In this document: piece by piece, positions 23,950-34,742 of the stretch
How the letters are laid out: each line of letters begins with the position of its first letter
How positions within the stretch are numbered: the stretch's first letter is position 1
From: Candidatus Finniella inopinata
Lineage (GTDB): Bacteria; Pseudomonadota; Alphaproteobacteria; Paracaedibacterales; CAITNM01
Assembly: GCA_943322985.2 (NCBI GenBank)
Contig: CALPGA020000010.1
Coordinates: 1-36,972, forward strand
Direction: 5' to 3'
Length of the DNA: 36,972 nt
The notes under the pieces: model-generated
What the model saw: only the letters and a program-made list of their open reading frames with translations
Database searches by the model: none
What the model was told of the DNA's origin: nothing
Position numbers and translations under genes: made by a program

Positions 23950-25020
23950 TTAGAACCCTATTCTTTTAGTGCCGTAAAATTTTATCCAGCTTAAAGGATT
24001 AAACAGATTAAAGGTCGGCCTTGGTTTAGTAGTAATTTCGTTTTGCGGTATTTCTTCCTCATTCACTTTTTGCTGATCTTCCATGATCCTTTTATTCGCT
24101 TCTTGTTGTGCTTTCAGTACTCGCTTATGTTCCTCATGTTTCTCATTCCACATCTTTTTTAAAATTTCTTTTTCCTTTCTTTTTTTGTCTTCTGCCTTTT
24201 GCATTTCAATTTCTGCTGTTTTAAGAGCGCTATATTTTTCATGCCATACAGGTTTTCCGAAGTCACCATAATAATAGTAAGTAAAACGCCCATTTGGCAT
24301 TCCTTGTATTGTATACGGAGGATACGATTGAAACATAACATGTCCACAATCAAACAGTGTTTTAGTAAATTCAATACATGATAATTCTACGCTCAAGCAA
24401 ACAGATCTGCCATTTTTTTTGTGCACTAAAAATAATTCTTTCGTGCTGTATGTGTGGCTGGAATATTGTATATGACCGTATTGGTTAGTATAAGACCTTG
24501 AAAGATTTATGGAATAACCACCTTGTGATTTAAAACGTATTCCATCTGGTTTGTGCCAGACAGTGCGACATTCAACACCATTTATGGTTAGGTTCACCAC
24601 TGAAATTTCAGCTTCCCAATTGCTATTATCTGCCAAAATTTTTCCGTCTAGTTTTGTTTTTTGATAAAGCTCTGATTCACACAATCTGCACAAAAAATCT
24701 GCTCGACTTAGTGGCATTCTCAAATCTATAGCGTGATACTCATTACCATTTCTTTTTTCTATAAGGAATTCCTGTGTTAGTGATTGAACAACGATCCCAT
24801 CTCTTTCAAGGTTTGTTCCGTCTTCAGTGCGCCTAATAACGGAGCCGTCCTCTAATACAAAATCACCTGCCCATTTGTCGATGTTTTCCCAATGTTCTCT
24901 GGCAAAAGCTCTGGCCTCATTTTCAGGGAGCAATCTATCGCATACTGCAGAATCAACAGGCAGCATCAGCAAAAAACTACCAACAACAAATTTTATAAAA
25001 AAAGCAAAATAACGTTTCAT
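23950..25020 (-). CDS. Exported protein with C-terminal coiled coil, unknown (356 aa)
   Basis: An ATG start at 25020 and a signal peptide at residues 1-26 (MKRYFAFFIKFVVGSFLLML, cleavage near DSA). Residues 30-260 look beta-rich, with many Tyr, Trp and Gly (for example GGYSINLSRSYTNQYGHIQY and RFTYYYYGDFGKPVWHEKY). Residues 262-325 are a charged Lys/Glu/Gln coiled coil, followed by a short NLFNPLSWIKFYG tail. Two Cys occur in FLCRLCE. I recognise no family. The layout of secreted beta domain plus coiled coil fits an envelope or secreted interaction protein. It begins 146 bp from proS on the opposite strand. Confidence 0.7.
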   Translation of the reverse strand: MKRYFAFFIKFVVGSFLLMLPVDSAVCDRLLPENEARAFAREHWENIDKWAGDFVLEDGSVIRRTEDGTNLERDGIVVQSLTQEFLIEKRNGNEYHAIDLRMPLSRADFLCRLCESELYQKTKLDGKILADNSNWEAEISVVNLTINGVECRTVWHKPDGIRFKSQGGYSINLSRSYTNQYGHIQYSSHTYSTKELFLVHKKNGRSVCLSVELSCIEFTKTLFDCGHVMFQSYPPYTIQGMPNGRFTYYYYGDFGKPVWHEKYSALKTAEIEMQKAEDKKRKEKEILKKMWNEKHEEHKRVLKAQQEANKRIMEDQQKVNEEEIPQNEITTKPRPTFNLFNPLSWIKFYGTKRIGF

Positions 25021-25166
25021 TATATCTTATTTGTAAATATTCAAAGTAGTCTTTGTACTTTAATTTCTTACAAAAATCAATTGGGTTTTAAGACAGGTAT
25101 AAAAATTACAATCTCGACAAACCATAGAAAAATGCCCTAAAACGTAAGGGTACAAGGAGAATTTTT

Positions 25167-26450
25167 ATGCGTTTAAGTCAATATTTCTTACCTACCCTGA
25201 AAGAGAATCCAGCAGAGGCTCAGATAACATCACATCGCCTAATGCTGCGTGCCGGTTTCATCAATCAAACAACTTCAGGCATTTACACATGGTTGCCCAT
25301 GGGGGAACGTGTACTTAAACGTATTGATCAAATTGTTGCTGAAGAACAAGACCGTATTGGCTGTCACCGCATTACCATGCCAACTGTTCAGCCAGCACAC
25401 CTATGGCAAGAAAGCGGTCGTTATGAAGATTACGGCAAAGAAATGCTGCGTATTAAAGACAGACATGACCGTGAAATGCTTTACGGCCCAACCCATGAAG
25501 AAGTCGTCACAGACTTAGTACGTCAGTATGTAAATAGCTATCGCCAGCTTCCCTTATGCTTATATCAAATTCATTGGAAATTCCGCGATGAAATTCGCCC
25601 ACGTTTCGGTGTAATGCGCGGACGTGAATTCTACATGAAAGACGCATATTCATTTGACATTGATATGGATAGCGCACGCACAGCTTATGAAAAAATGTAC
25701 AATGCATACCTTCGTACATTTGCTCGAATGGGACTTAAAGCAGTGCCAATGCGTGCTGACAGCGGTGCCATTGGTGGCGACCTCAGTCATGAATTTCATG
25801 TAGTAGCCGATACTGGTGAAAGCGCTATCTATTACGACAAAGCTTTTGAAAACCTTACAGAGGCAGACTATTCCATGGAAAAACTTGGAAAGCTTTATGC
25901 AGTAAGTGACGAAAAACATGACCCTGCCACCTGCCCTATAAGCGATGATCAATTAGTTTCTCGCCGAGGCATTGAAGTCGGTCATATTTTTTACTTTGGT
26001 ACTAAGTATTCAAAGTCAATGAATCTGAAAGTAGCAGGCCCTGATGGTAAACCAATTTACCCTGAAATGGGGTCATACGGTATTGGCGTATCAAGGCTTG
26101 TAGCGGCCATTATAGAATCAAGCCATGATGAACACGGCATCATCTGGCCAGAAGAAGTCGCACCGTTCCGTATTGGTCTTATTGATGCTAAAAACGATGC
26201 GCAAACACAAGCCATTAGCGAACAACTTCACGAACGCTTAACGAATGCTTGCATTAGCGTTTTGTACGATGACAGAAGTGAACGCGCAGGCGTTAAATTT
26301 TCTGATATGGATTTGATAGGTTTGCCTTGGCACGTTATTGTTGGTGGAAAAACACTTACAGCGGGAACTGTTGAAGTAAAAAATCGCCGCACAGGTGCAC
26401 GAGAAGATTTAACTATTGATGCACTAATAAATAAGTTTTTGGGGGACTAG
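25167..26450 (+). CDS. proS: Prolyl-tRNA synthetase (short type)
   Basis: A 427-aa class II synthetase charging tRNA-Pro. The start is fixed by GGAG at 25156-25159, seven bases before the ATG. Motifs seen: [18 protein letters not shown] near residue 36, [12 protein letters not shown] near 111, motif 2 in [19 protein letters not shown] near 150, and motif 3 in [14 protein letters not shown] near 306. The anticodon domain follows, with [20 protein letters not shown]. The ~180-residue editing insertion between motifs 2 and 3 is absent, typical of the alphaproteobacterial short form that leaves Ala-tRNA-Pro editing to free-standing proteins. ftsH follows after 100 bp. Confidence 0.98.
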   Translation: MRLSQYFLPTLKENPAEAQITSHRLMLRAGFINQTTSGIYTWLPMGERVLKRIDQIVAEEQDRIGCHRITMPTVQPAHLWQESGRYEDYGKEMLRIKDRHDREMLYGPTHEEVVTDLVRQYVNSYRQLPLCLYQIHWKFRDEIRPRFGVMRGREFYMKDAYSFDIDMDSARTAYEKMYNAYLRTFARMGLKAVPMRADSGAIGGDLSHEFHVVADTGESAIYYDKAFENLTEADYSMEKLGKLYAVSDEKHDPATCPISDDQLVSRRGIEVGHIFYFGTKYSKSMNLKVAGPDGKPIYPEMGSYGIGVSRLVAAIIESSHDEHGIIWPEEVAPFRIGLIDAKNDAQTQAISEQLHERLTNACISVLYDDRSERAGVKFSDMDLIGLPWHVIVGGKTLTAGTVEVKNRRTGAREDLTIDALINKFLGD

Positions 26451-26550
26451 CCTCAAGAACTTAAGCTCTTTTTTCTTGTTCTATCCGTAGCGCTAGTTGA
26501 TTCTTTGTGCTAGATTATGCACATGTGCGTGTAGACAGTCTGAGGAAATT

Positions 26551-28386
26551 TTGCAGAATAATTTTAAGAATTTTGGTGTTTTTGCAATCATATTTGCGTC
26601 CATTTTTATATTCGCGCAAATGTTTAATGGCAGCCAATCGTCACATCATTCTACGCAAATCCCCTTTTCTGATTTTTTGAATTCAGTTAAGGCAGATAAA
26701 ATCAGTGATGTAACCATCAATGGTAACGATATCAAATTAAAAGCGAAAGATGGCAACGTCTACACTACCTATGCGCCCGATGGCACATCTCTTGTACCAA
26801 TTCTTAGCGATAAAAACATAACCTTTAAAGCTGCGCCACCTGAGTCTCCACATTGGTTGATGCAGGCCCTGTTTTCTTGGTTCCCATTTCTATTGTTCAT
26901 TGTTTACATGTTGTACGCCGTAAAAAATATGCAAGGCGGCGGAAAAGCCATGGGGTTTGGGCGCTCTAAAGCAAAATTAATGAACGAACAACAAAGCAAA
27001 ATAACTTTTGCCGACGTTGCAGGCATTGATGAAGCAAAGGCAGAGCTGGAAGAAATTGTTGACTATTTAAAGGAACCTCAAAAATTTCAAAAGCTTGGGG
27101 GCAAGCTGCCCAAAGGTGTTTTGTTAGTGGGCCCTCCTGGAACGGGTAAAACTCTATTAGCAAAAGCAATTGCTGGCGAAGCTGGTGTTCCATTCTTTTC
27201 CATATCTGGTTCAGACTTTGTGGAAATGTTCGTGGGCGTGGGCGCAAGCCGCGTTCGCGATATGTTCGAACAAGCTAAGAAAAACTCACCATGCATTGTG
27301 TTTATTGATGAAATAGATGCAGTGGGGCGTCATCGCGGCGCTGGCCTTGGTGGTGGAAACGACGAACGCGAACAAACCCTAAACCAATTACTTGTTGAAA
27401 TGGATGGTTTTGAAGAAAACCAAAGCGTAATTATTGTAGCTGCTACAAATCGCCCAGACATATTAGACCCTGCTCTTTTGCGTCCAGGTCGTTTTGATCG
27501 TCGTGTAGATGTATCAAACCCTGACCTTAAGGGTAGAGAGCAAATTTTATTGGTACACATTAAAAAAGTACCTCTAGCTAGCGATGTTGACATAAAAGTT
27601 ATTGCCCGTGGCACGCCTGGGTTTTCGGGTGCTGACTTAGCTAATTTAGTCAATGAATCAGCGTTAATGGCTGCACGCCATAATAAACTTGCTGTCGGCA
27701 TGAATGAATTTGAACAAGCCAAAGACAAAATTCTAATGGGCACTGAACGTAAATCATTAGCAATGAGCAAAGATGAAGTAAAAACAACAGCCTATCACGA
27801 AGCTGGTCACGCTCTTATCTCTCATTTTTCAGATGTAGCTGACCCTATTCACAAGGCAACTATTATCCCCCGTGGACGTTCCCTAGGTCTAGTAATGAGT
27901 TTGCCTGAACGTGACACTGTGTCTCAATCAAGAGAAAAGCTGATAAGTCATCTTAAAATGAGCATGGGTGGACGCATAGCAGAAGAACTTATTTTTGGCG
28001 AAGATAAAGTAACAACAGGTGCGTCATCCGACATTCAAGCAGCTACAAGCATTGCAAGGCGCATGATTGTAGAATGGGGATTCAGTGATAAGCTTGGGTT
28101 TCAAAATTTCTCTTCCTCAAATGACAGGGAATTCACCAAACCGTATTCAGAAAAAACTGAAGAACTTATTGATTCTGAGGTCAAAATACTGCTTGAGACT
28201 TGTTATAAGGAAAGCCAGGCATTGCTTAAGAAGCACATTAAGAAGTTACACTTATTGGCAGAAGCATTGCTTGAACATGAAACCCTAACTGGTGATGAAA
28301 TTAAAGCATTGCTTGATGGTGGTGTAATAGATATACAAGCACGCACCAAAAAGGCACGCATTCGTTCAACGGTACCATCGGTATAA
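26551..28386 (+). CDS. ftsH: ATP-dependent zinc metalloprotease FtsH
   Basis: 611 aa from a TTG at 26551, chosen because GAGG (26542-26545) precedes it and the N-terminus [20 protein letters not shown] matches the family. A longer in-frame TTG at 26497 gives an implausible Cys-rich leader. Order: first membrane span (residues 8-25), periplasmic domain, second span near 105-125, AAA+ module with GPPGTGKT (near 194), Walker [31 protein letters not shown], then the zinc-protease HEAGH (His near 416). It degrades membrane proteins and, in other bacteria, controls LpxC. The dnaG ATG begins at the base after its stop. Confidence 0.97.
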   Translation: MQNNFKNFGVFAIIFASIFIFAQMFNGSQSSHHSTQIPFSDFLNSVKADKISDVTINGNDIKLKAKDGNVYTTYAPDGTSLVPILSDKNITFKAAPPESPHWLMQALFSWFPFLLFIVYMLYAVKNMQGGGKAMGFGRSKAKLMNEQQSKITFADVAGIDEAKAELEEIVDYLKEPQKFQKLGGKLPKGVLLVGPPGTGKTLLAKAIAGEAGVPFFSISGSDFVEMFVGVGASRVRDMFEQAKKNSPCIVFIDEIDAVGRHRGAGLGGGNDEREQTLNQLLVEMDGFEENQSVIIVAATNRPDILDPALLRPGRFDRRVDVSNPDLKGREQILLVHIKKVPLASDVDIKVIARGTPGFSGADLANLVNESALMAARHNKLAVGMNEFEQAKDKILMGTERKSLAMSKDEVKTTAYHEAGHALISHFSDVADPIHKATIIPRGRSLGLVMSLPERDTVSQSREKLISHLKMSMGGRIAEELIFGEDKVTTGASSDIQAATSIARRMIVEWGFSDKLGFQNFSSSNDREFTKPYSEKTEELIDSEVKILLETCYKESQALLKKHIKKLHLLAEALLEHETLTGDEIKALLDGGVIDIQARTKKARIRSTVPSV

Positions 28387-30105
28387 ATGGCTAACCATGA
28401 ACTTACTCCCTTTCTTGATGAGATCCGAAACCGCATAAAGCTATCGGATCTTATTGGTCGTACTACGAAAATTTTCAAAAAAGGCAGAACTGTTAAGGCC
28501 TTGTGCCCTTTTCACAATGAAAAAACCCCGTCTTTTAGCATTGATGATGATCGCGGTCTTTACCATTGCTTTGGCTGTGGTGTTAGCGGAGATCATTTTA
28601 ATTTCATTCAAGAAAATCAAAACTTAAATTTCATTGAAAGCATTCAACTTTTAGCGGATGAACTTGGCATTAAGCTTCCGGAAAAAGCGCACATTCAAGC
28701 AGCCCCTAAAAACGATGACCTGTTTGGTGTTCTAGAAGCTGCTTGCGCCTGGTACCAAGAGCAACTGCAGCGCAACTTAGGCGAAAGTGCACGAACTTAC
28801 TTAAGTAACAGGCAAGTCACTCAAGCAAGCATTGAATTGTTTCGTCTAGGCTATGCCCCAAACCAAGGGTTGTTAGCCTATTTAAAAAGCAAAGGCTTTA
28901 GTCCTGTAAGCATTAATTCTGCTGGGCTCTCCTTAAAAGCAGATGATGGTCGTTTTTACGATCGTTTTCGCAATCGATTGATTTTTCCAATTATCAACAC
29001 TAGGAATCAGGTTATTGCTTTCGGTGGACGTATTCTAGACAAAGGCGAACCAAAGTACCTTAACTCCCCTGAAACGCCAGTTTTTCAAAAACGCTATGTA
29101 TTATATGGTTTGCCCCAAGCAAGGAAACACCTGCGCGGTAAAGCTATAGTGGTTGAAGGCTACATGGACGTTATCCGCCTGCACCAAGAAGGGTTACCTT
29201 TTGCTGTTGCGCCACTAGGAACTGCTTTGGGAGTAGAGCATTTGCAGCAATTATGGCGCCACACCCCCTGCCCGATTATTGCTTTCGATGGTGACACCGC
29301 TGGTGAAAAAGCTGCGTTTAGCACAATTGATAAAATTCTACCGTTTTTAAATGCAACCCAAAGCCTTAAGTTTTTGTTTTTGCCAAAAGGCGAAGATCCT
29401 GATTCATATGTTAAAAATTCAGGACGTGCTGCTTTTGAAAGGCTATTCAATTCTACTCAGCCAATCTACGCACTTCTGTGGCACAACATTACAAAGAATT
29501 TTTCTTTGACAAACTTAACGCCAGAGGAATTCTTACAGATTAAGAGTCTTTTGAAAGACTATTTAAAGCGCCTTGAAAACACAGAACTACGCAAAGCCTA
29601 CCTTAGACAGTTTGATATACTGCTTCATGGCATTGAAAGTCAAAAAGCCACATCATATAAAAGGAAGCAAATTACCCTGCCGCAACAAACAAATATCACA
29701 TTTGAAAAAATTTTACTGGTAACTCTGGTTAATCATCCCTATCTATGGGAAGAAGTAGGCGAATTATTAATGGGTATAAACTTTAAAGACCCTGAATTAG
29801 AAACGCATAGACAACACTTGATTGAATATTTTGCACGAGACTTCCATAATAAAGATATTCAAGAAAAGTTACCGGTTGAATTAGTGCATTTGCAGAATTT
29901 TGACGATGAACGTTTCTATAGTCGTGTACCCTTTGCAAAAATCGGCTATGATCAAAAAATGACAAAAAGCGGATGGGTTGAGGCATACAATAAATTGCAC
30001 AACCAACAGTTTTTAAAAAATGACCAAATACAAAGTGCAGAACACTTAAAGAATGATTTTAATATAGAAAATTGGCAGCGCTTAAAAGCGACAAAAGAAC
30101 AATAA
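28387..30105 (+). CDS. dnaG: DNA primase DnaG
   Basis: A 572-aa primase that lays RNA primers at the replication fork. The CHC2 zinc finger ligands are Cys40, His43, Cys61 and Cys64. The catalytic core shows [11 protein letters not shown] and [20 protein letters not shown] near residues 195-235, the TOPRIM block [11 protein letters not shown] (near 254) and the metal-binding [12 protein letters not shown] (near 299). The C-terminal helicase-binding domain is short (ending RLKATKEQ). The start directly abuts ftsH, and rpoD begins 23 bp downstream, so dnaG-rpoD keep their classic order with ftsH in front. Confidence 0.97.
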   Translation: MANHELTPFLDEIRNRIKLSDLIGRTTKIFKKGRTVKALCPFHNEKTPSFSIDDDRGLYHCFGCGVSGDHFNFIQENQNLNFIESIQLLADELGIKLPEKAHIQAAPKNDDLFGVLEAACAWYQEQLQRNLGESARTYLSNRQVTQASIELFRLGYAPNQGLLAYLKSKGFSPVSINSAGLSLKADDGRFYDRFRNRLIFPIINTRNQVIAFGGRILDKGEPKYLNSPETPVFQKRYVLYGLPQARKHLRGKAIVVEGYMDVIRLHQEGLPFAVAPLGTALGVEHLQQLWRHTPCPIIAFDGDTAGEKAAFSTIDKILPFLNATQSLKFLFLPKGEDPDSYVKNSGRAAFERLFNSTQPIYALLWHNITKNFSLTNLTPEEFLQIKSLLKDYLKRLENTELRKAYLRQFDILLHGIESQKATSYKRKQITLPQQTNITFEKILLVTLVNHPYLWEEVGELLMGINFKDPELETHRQHLIEYFARDFHNKDIQEKLPVELVHLQNFDDERFYSRVPFAKIGYDQKMTKSGWVEAYNKLHNQQFLKNDQIQSAEHLKNDFNIENWQRLKATKEQ

Positions 30106-30128
30106 GTAGACAAGGAATTAGGGAAAAA

Positions 30129-32015
30129 ATGGCAAAAGCATTAAAAAAAGAAATCTCTGCGGATATCGATCAAGACGGAGAAATTCCACTTATTGAATTA
30201 GGAAAAACAAACCCCTCCCTTAGAAAATTAATTCACCGAGGCAAGGAACGTGGTTACATTACTTATGATGAGCTGAACGAAGCTCTTCCTCAGGCTCAGT
30301 TAAGCTCTGAGCAAATTGATGAAGCCATGACAACCTTAGCGGACATGGGCATAAGCGTTGTTGATTCTGATGAAGTTGAAGAGGCTCCTCTTTCAGGCGA
30401 ATTACAACATGACCTTTCTGCTTTTAAATTTGATGAACAGGCCGAAGAAGAAGAAGAAGATATTTCAGGCCGAACAGACGATCCAGTACGTATGTACCTT
30501 CGTGAAATGGGTAACGTTGAATTATTATCACGTGAAGGCGAAATTGCCATTGCTCAGCGGATTGAAAGCGGAAAAATTACTCTAATTGGTAGTTTATGCG
30601 AAAGCCCAATTACCTATAACACAATCGCTAGCTGGCAAGAAAAACTTGCAAACGCGCAAATGTTAGTACGCGATATTATTACATTTGATAGTAACGCAGC
30701 ATATGAAGACACTCTTGAAGACTTTGAAGAAGAAGTTGAAGGTGAAGAACCAGAGGTTAAGGTTCCTGAAGGTGAAGAACCAGAGGTTAAGGTTCCTGAA
30801 GTTGACGACGCAACAAGAACGCGACTTTTAGAGCAATTGAAAAACTTTTTGATTTCTCAAGACCTCTACATTAAAGCTTTGGCTAAAAAAGAAAAAGCAA
30901 AAGACTTAGCAGATATTCGTGAAAAGCTTATTTTAGCTTTTGAAGATATTCGCATGAACCCAGCACGAGTAGAAGACCTTCTTATTCTACATGCTAATAC
31001 CATTCGTCCAATAAATGTACTAGAACGCGATATTATCGGTTTTGCTGAAGCATCTGGCGTTAAACGCGAAGAATATCTAAAGGAATACAATGGTGCAGTC
31101 ATTAATGCTGACTGGATTGCCAAAATTTCTAAGAATACCAAAAAGGGTTGGAAAGAATTCTGCGAAAATCATATTGGCAAAATTGAATCTCTTATTAAAT
31201 TAATGACCGATACTGAAAAAACCGCTAGTCTTCCTTACGCTTGCTTTAAGGAAATTGTAAGCTGCATTCAAAAAGGTGAACGTGAAACAACCCGTGCAAA
31301 AAAAGAAATGATCGAAGCAAACTTACGTTTGGTTATCTCTATTGCTAAAAAATACACCAACCGTGGATTACAGTTCTTAGACCTGATTCAAGAAGGTAAC
31401 ATTGGCCTAATGAAAGCGGTTGATAAGTTCGAATACCGCCGTGGCTACAAATTTTCAACTTATGCTACATGGTGGATTCGTCAGGCAATCACTCGTTCTA
31501 TTGCAGATCAGGCAAGAACAATTCGTATTCCTGTGCACATGATTGAAACCATCAATAAATTGGTTAGAACTTCTCGTCAGATGATGCACGAAATTGGTCG
31601 TGAGCCCACCCCTGAAGAGCTTGCAGCCAAACTAATGATGCCTCTTGATAAAGTTCGCAAAGTCATGAAAATTGCCAAAGAGCCAATTTCCCTAGAAACA
31701 CCAATCGGTGACGAGGAAGATTCACACTTAGGTGACTTCATTGAAGACAAAAATGCAATGCAGCCAATTGATTCTGCTATTAACGCAAATTTGAAGGAAA
31801 CAACCACGCGAATTTTGGCATCTCTAACACCACGTGAAGAACGCGTTCTACGTATGCGTTTTGGTATAGGAATGAACAGCGACCACACCTTAGAAGAAGT
31901 TGGCCAGCAGTTTGCCGTAACCCGTGAGCGTATTCGCCAAATTGAAGCAAAAGCATTGCGTAAGCTAAAACATCCAAGCCGTTCACGTAAATTGCGTAGC
32001 TTCTTAGATACGTAA
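30129..32015 (+). CDS. rpoD: RNA polymerase primary sigma factor RpoD
   Basis: 628 aa from ATG 30129 ([17 protein letters not shown]), preceded by AGGG. Upstream in-frame codons run back into dnaG and are not used. Region 1.1 at residues 1-75, region 1.2 [20 protein letters not shown] near 118, a non-conserved acidic region (about 155-375) and region 2 with the -10-binding [20 protein letters not shown] and [13 protein letters not shown]. Region 3 and region 4 follow, with the helix-turn-helix [20 protein letters not shown]. The acidic region contains an exact tandem duplication of ten codons (30738-30797). A strong terminator follows 26 bp after the stop. Confidence 0.98.
   Translation: MAKALKKEISADIDQDGEIPLIELGKTNPSLRKLIHRGKERGYITYDELNEALPQAQLSSEQIDEAMTTLADMGISVVDSDEVEEAPLSGELQHDLSAFKFDEQAEEEEEDISGRTDDPVRMYLREMGNVELLSREGEIAIAQRIESGKITLIGSLCESPITYNTIASWQEKLANAQMLVRDIITFDSNAAYEDTLEDFEEEVEGEEPEVKVPEGEEPEVKVPEVDDATRTRLLEQLKNFLISQDLYIKALAKKEKAKDLADIREKLILAFEDIRMNPARVEDLLILHANTIRPINVLERDIIGFAEASGVKREEYLKEYNGAVINADWIAKISKNTKKGWKEFCENHIGKIESLIKLMTDTEKTASLPYACFKEIVSCIQKGERETTRAKKEMIEANLRLVISIAKKYTNRGLQFLDLIQEGNIGLMKAVDKFEYRRGYKFSTYATWWIRQAITRSIADQARTIRIPVHMIETINKLVRTSRQMMHEIGREPTPEELAAKLMMPLDKVRKVMKIAKEPISLETPIGDEEDSHLGDFIEDKNAMQPIDSAINANLKETTTRILASLTPREERVLRMRFGIGMNSDHTLEEVGQQFAVTRERIRQIEAKALRKLKHPSRSRKLRSFLDT
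30738..30797 (+). repeat. Exact 30-bp tandem duplication inside rpoD
   Basis: Two identical contiguous 30-bp units (30738-30767 and 30768-30797) each encode [10 protein letters not shown]. They lie in the non-conserved acidic region of the sigma factor, and the frame is preserved. Perfect identity suggests a recent slip. Confidence 0.95.
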
Positions 32016-32040
32016 AAATAACGACATGGTTTTTATTATC

Positions 32041-32073
32041 AATGCCCCGCTAATAAGTAGCGGGGCATTTTTT
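32041..32073 (+). terminator. Rho-independent terminator of rpoD
   Basis: An 11-bp perfect stem AATGCCCCGCT / AGCGGGGCATT with a 7-base loop and a trailing T-run. Confidence 0.95.
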
Positions 32074-32122
32074 AATAAGTTATGGTTCTTATCCCGTATT
32101 GAGAAAATCTTTTTGTGATCTA

Positions 32123-32153
32123 AAATAAAAAAGAGAGGCCTAAGCCTCTCTTT
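32123..32153 (-). terminator. Terminator of rpsU (works on the minus strand)
   Basis: A 10-bp perfect stem AAAGAGAGGC / GCCTCTCTTT. On the minus strand the stem is followed by a U-rich tail (revcomp of the A-run at 32123-32132). On the plus strand a T-rich stretch also follows, so it may stop transcripts from both sides. Confidence 0.85.
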
Positions 32154-32176
32154 AAATTTTTTAGTAACGCAAGTGC

Positions 32177-32380
32177 TTAATAGCCATCACGGTCCATACG
32201 CTTTCGCATTAATTTGCGGTAGCGTCGCATAGCTTCGGACTGCTCGCGTACACGACGTTCTGAAGGTTTTTCAAAATGCCTACGCATCTTCATTTCACGA
32301 TACACGCCTTCGCGTTGCATCTTCTTCTTTAACGCCCGCAGCGCTTGTTCAATATTGTTATCGCGGACTTGGACTTCCAT
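32177..32380 (-). CDS. rpsU: 30S ribosomal protein S21
   Basis: A 67-aa, strongly basic protein with the bS21 pattern: opening [20 protein letters not shown], then a [20 protein letters not shown] segment and a basic helix with [12 protein letters not shown]. It binds near the anti-Shine-Dalgarno end of 16S rRNA. Ribosome-binding site AGGTGA. In enterobacteria rpsU heads the rpsU-dnaG-rpoD operon; here it is separated, facing rpoD from downstream with two terminators between them. Confidence 0.97.
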   Translation of the reverse strand: MEVQVRDNNIEQALRALKKKMQREGVYREMKMRRHFEKPSERRVREQSEAMRRYRKLMRKRMDRDGY

Positions 32381-32444
32381 GATTTAATCACCTGCCTCTC
32401 GAACTATAATTAATATCATGGTTTTAAAGGGATTTCAATACCCA

Positions 32445-32476
32445 TAAAAAAAGCTGCCCTTAATTAAAAGGACAGC
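32445..32476 (-). terminator. Terminator of cspA-like gene
   Basis: On the minus strand GCTGTCCTT and AAGGGCAGC form a 9-bp stem (one G-U pair) with a 6-base loop, followed by a T-run (revcomp of the A-run at 32446-32452). Confidence 0.9.
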
Positions 32477-32508
32477 CAAAGTCTTTAACTAAACTATTGT
32501 GAAATAGC

Positions 32509-32712
32509 TTATAGAGGCTTTATGTTAACTGCAGATGTTTTGCCCTTGTTTGTAGCAAGTTCATAGCTAACTCTTTGACCTTCATTTAAAGTCGCAAGTC
32601 CTGCGCGTTCTAGTGCACTAATGTGAACAAACACATCGCTGCCACCATTTTCAGGTTGAATGAATCCAAAGCCTTTAGTTGCGTTAAACCATTTCACTGT
32701 ACCTGTTGCCAT
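32509..32712 (-). CDS. Cold-shock protein (CspA family)
   Basis: A 67-aa single cold-shock domain protein. RNP1 is KGFGFIQ (residues 13-19) and RNP2 is VFVHIS (residues 27-32). It ends [10 protein letters not shown]. It acts as a single-stranded RNA/DNA chaperone in the cytosol. Start fixed by AAGGAG upstream. The predicted promoter lies about 205 bases before the start codon, leaving a long leader of the kind that controls cspA mRNA stability and translation in other bacteria. Which csp paralogue this is cannot be told. Confidence 0.96.
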   Translation of the reverse strand: MATGTVKWFNATKGFGFIQPENGGSDVFVHISALERAGLATLNEGQRVSYELATNKGKTSAVNIKPL

Positions 32713-32950
32713 TTTAGTCTCCTTAATTAGTTTCGTGTTTGGTCATTTTAACTATTAAAACAACCGTTAAGAGTTTATGTCCCTAACTTTCCAGTTAAGT
32801 CACCCTTTGTCAACACTGTCTGGATGTATCTGGAGAATATTGTTTTATGTGTACACAAAATTATGTTCAATAGCATTATGGCAGACTTGAGTATCTTAAG
32901 AGTAGTAGTAAACATCTTCTTTATTGTACATTAATTTAGGTGGTTGTCAA
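32713..32950 (-). promoter_or_regulatory. Promoter and long 5' leader of the cold-shock gene
   Basis: On the minus strand TTGACA (32950-32945), a 16-bp spacer and TACAAT (32928-32923) form a near-consensus promoter with a start near 32916, about 204 bases upstream of the ATG. The 289-bp gap between the cold-shock gene and the transferase holds this promoter and leader. A second TTGTCAACA copy occurs at 32807-32815 but has no good -10. No gene is seen in the gap. Confidence 0.6.
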
Positions 32951-33001
32951 CATTCTTGTAATTTAGTTTTTATTGGATCACCCAAAGTTCAGAAAAGATT
33001 T

Positions 33002-34627
33002 CTATTTAGCTGTCACGCCAATTTTTTCTGTTTTTAAAAATTCGGCCTTTCCGTTGGTTTTTTTCCAGGGCATGTATTCATAATTCGTATGCAATTCGGT
33101 GCCATGCACAAATTGCAGAGTGGGATCTTCATTAGGGTTAGCAATCTCTGCCCCGAAAAGCATGCCTATTTGCTTACCTAAATCATAATGACTGCATATC
33201 TTTTGACTTTTTAAGTAGTGATTTAGGCTTTGGTCAGTGTTGATTGCATAAGCCCAAACCGGCACATCCACAACCTCTGAACGCATAAGATTATGGCCAA
33301 ATAGGCCATCTTCACCAACTAACTGACCATGATCACTTGTAAAAACAACGACGGTATCGCTGGGTAGAATTTTTTTAATACAGGTAATGCACTCTTTTAC
33401 CCAATGATCATGATAGGCAATAGCATGAGAATATTCATTTTTAGTTTGTTGTTTCCGCGAATTTATGGATTTTTTTGTTTGCATGTGGGGGAAATATTTT
33501 TCCCAATTGCTATAAGGCTCGTGTATGTGTCGCAGGTGAATCACAATAAAGTTTTTATCACCAAACTCTTGCCCCGTTAAAACATCAAATAAGGCTTCGT
33601 CGCCTTTCTCTTTTAAAGATTTTAGGGTGTCTTTTTTAAAGCTATAAATGTCAATAAATTGTGTGCCAATTTCATGGAACAACCCCTCCCCTTGAGCAGA
33701 AATTAAAAATGTTTTGTACCCCTGATGACGTGCCAAACGAAATAAATTCGCAGCTTTACTATTGATTAAATCAGTGAAGCCTGGGTTATGACCAATATTA
33801 AAAAATAATTGCAAGCCAGTCAGCGTATCTACACTGCTTGAAATCCCTTTTACGTATGCAAAATTTGCGTCACCTTTTAACTTTTCCAAAAATGGCGTAT
33901 TTGCATTTTTGTAGCCATAAAGCTGCATGTAGCGGCTACTCACGCTCTCTCCCATTATGAAAACAACGTTTTTAACTTTGGGCTTACCATAGGTAATAAC
34001 ATAAGGCTTGTAATGAAAATCATGCAATTTCACTTGCTTGTTAACTAACCAATCTGAAAAAGCCCTTAGGGTGTTATGGAAGGTACTTGAAATAGGTTTA
34101 GTGTGAAACAGCTGGTGCCCCTTTAGATATGACAACATGGGGTTAACCGCTAACGCTAATAAAACCACACCCCACATAAACGGTGTATGCCTGCATTTCT
34201 TCGTATACACCACCGCCGCAACAAAAAAGGCTAATGATAAAGCTTGTGCCAACCACACAGGCCATAAGCTACCAAGCATTGACGCACCAGCTTCAAAAAT
34301 CTCATCAAATTCAACAAATGCTTTAGTAATGTCTTGGCTATTAATAGGTGCACCAAAATAAGCCCAATGATTAAGTTGCACAGCTTGAGCAATGGTAATA
34401 ATCCCTACAATAGTAAAAAGAAATCTGCGACTTTTAACCATACTTAATACCAAAGATAAGGCCAGCACGCTTATGACTGTAGTAAGGGGAATCGTGCAAC
34501 TAAGCATTTTTGTGACATGCCCCAAATACAAATCAGGCAACAAAAACCCAAAGGAAAATAAGGCCGCACAAACAATATTTTGTCTTGAAATCATATACAG
34601 TATATTTCCCAAAATTAAAGTTTTCAT
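33002..34627 (-). CDS. Phosphoethanolamine transferase-like membrane sulfatase-fold protein
   Basis: A 541-aa protein with about five membrane spans in residues 10-180 and a periplasmic alkaline-phosphatase/sulfatase-fold domain from about residue 220. Family features are metal-binding Glu in FIMGESVSSRYMQLYGY, a nucleophile candidate in SSVDTLTGL, HLRHIHEPYSNW and the metal site TSDHG followed by FGHN. This is the layout of EptA/CptA-type enzymes that move phosphoethanolamine from phosphatidylethanolamine to lipid A or core sugars. The LPS target is inferred, consistent with kdsB in the window. The start is ATG 34627; an alternative is the Met at residue 12. It diverges from the broken efflux operon. 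Confidence 0.85.
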   Translation of the reverse strand: MKTLILGNILYMISRQNIVCAALFSFGFLLPDLYLGHVTKMLSCTIPLTTVISVLALSLVLSMVKSRRFLFTIVGIITIAQAVQLNHWAYFGAPINSQDITKAFVEFDEIFEAGASMLGSLWPVWLAQALSLAFFVAAVVYTKKCRHTPFMWGVVLLALAVNPMLSYLKGHQLFHTKPISSTFHNTLRAFSDWLVNKQVKLHDFHYKPYVITYGKPKVKNVVFIMGESVSSRYMQLYGYKNANTPFLEKLKGDANFAYVKGISSSVDTLTGLQLFFNIGHNPGFTDLINSKAANLFRLARHQGYKTFLISAQGEGLFHEIGTQFIDIYSFKKDTLKSLKEKGDEALFDVLTGQEFGDKNFIVIHLRHIHEPYSNWEKYFPHMQTKKSINSRKQQTKNEYSHAIAYHDHWVKECITCIKKILPSDTVVVFTSDHGQLVGEDGLFGHNLMRSEVVDVPVWAYAINTDQSLNHYLKSQKICSHYDLGKQIGMLFGAEIANPNEDPTLQFVHGTELHTNYEYMPWKKTNGKAEFLKTEKIGVTAK

Positions 34628-34742
34628 GATGAATATTTCTTCTGACAGAGATGTTGGGCAATGTCAATATTTCAGGAAAAGCACATATTGAACCGCATTA
34701 AAAAGTCTTCTACTGTCAACATAAGTCAGAGAGATTTATATC

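Noticed and set aside
26497-26550. An N-terminal extension of FtsH
   Set aside because: It adds a Cys-rich stretch from a TTG without family support. The TTG at 26551 has a GAGG site and a standard N-terminus.
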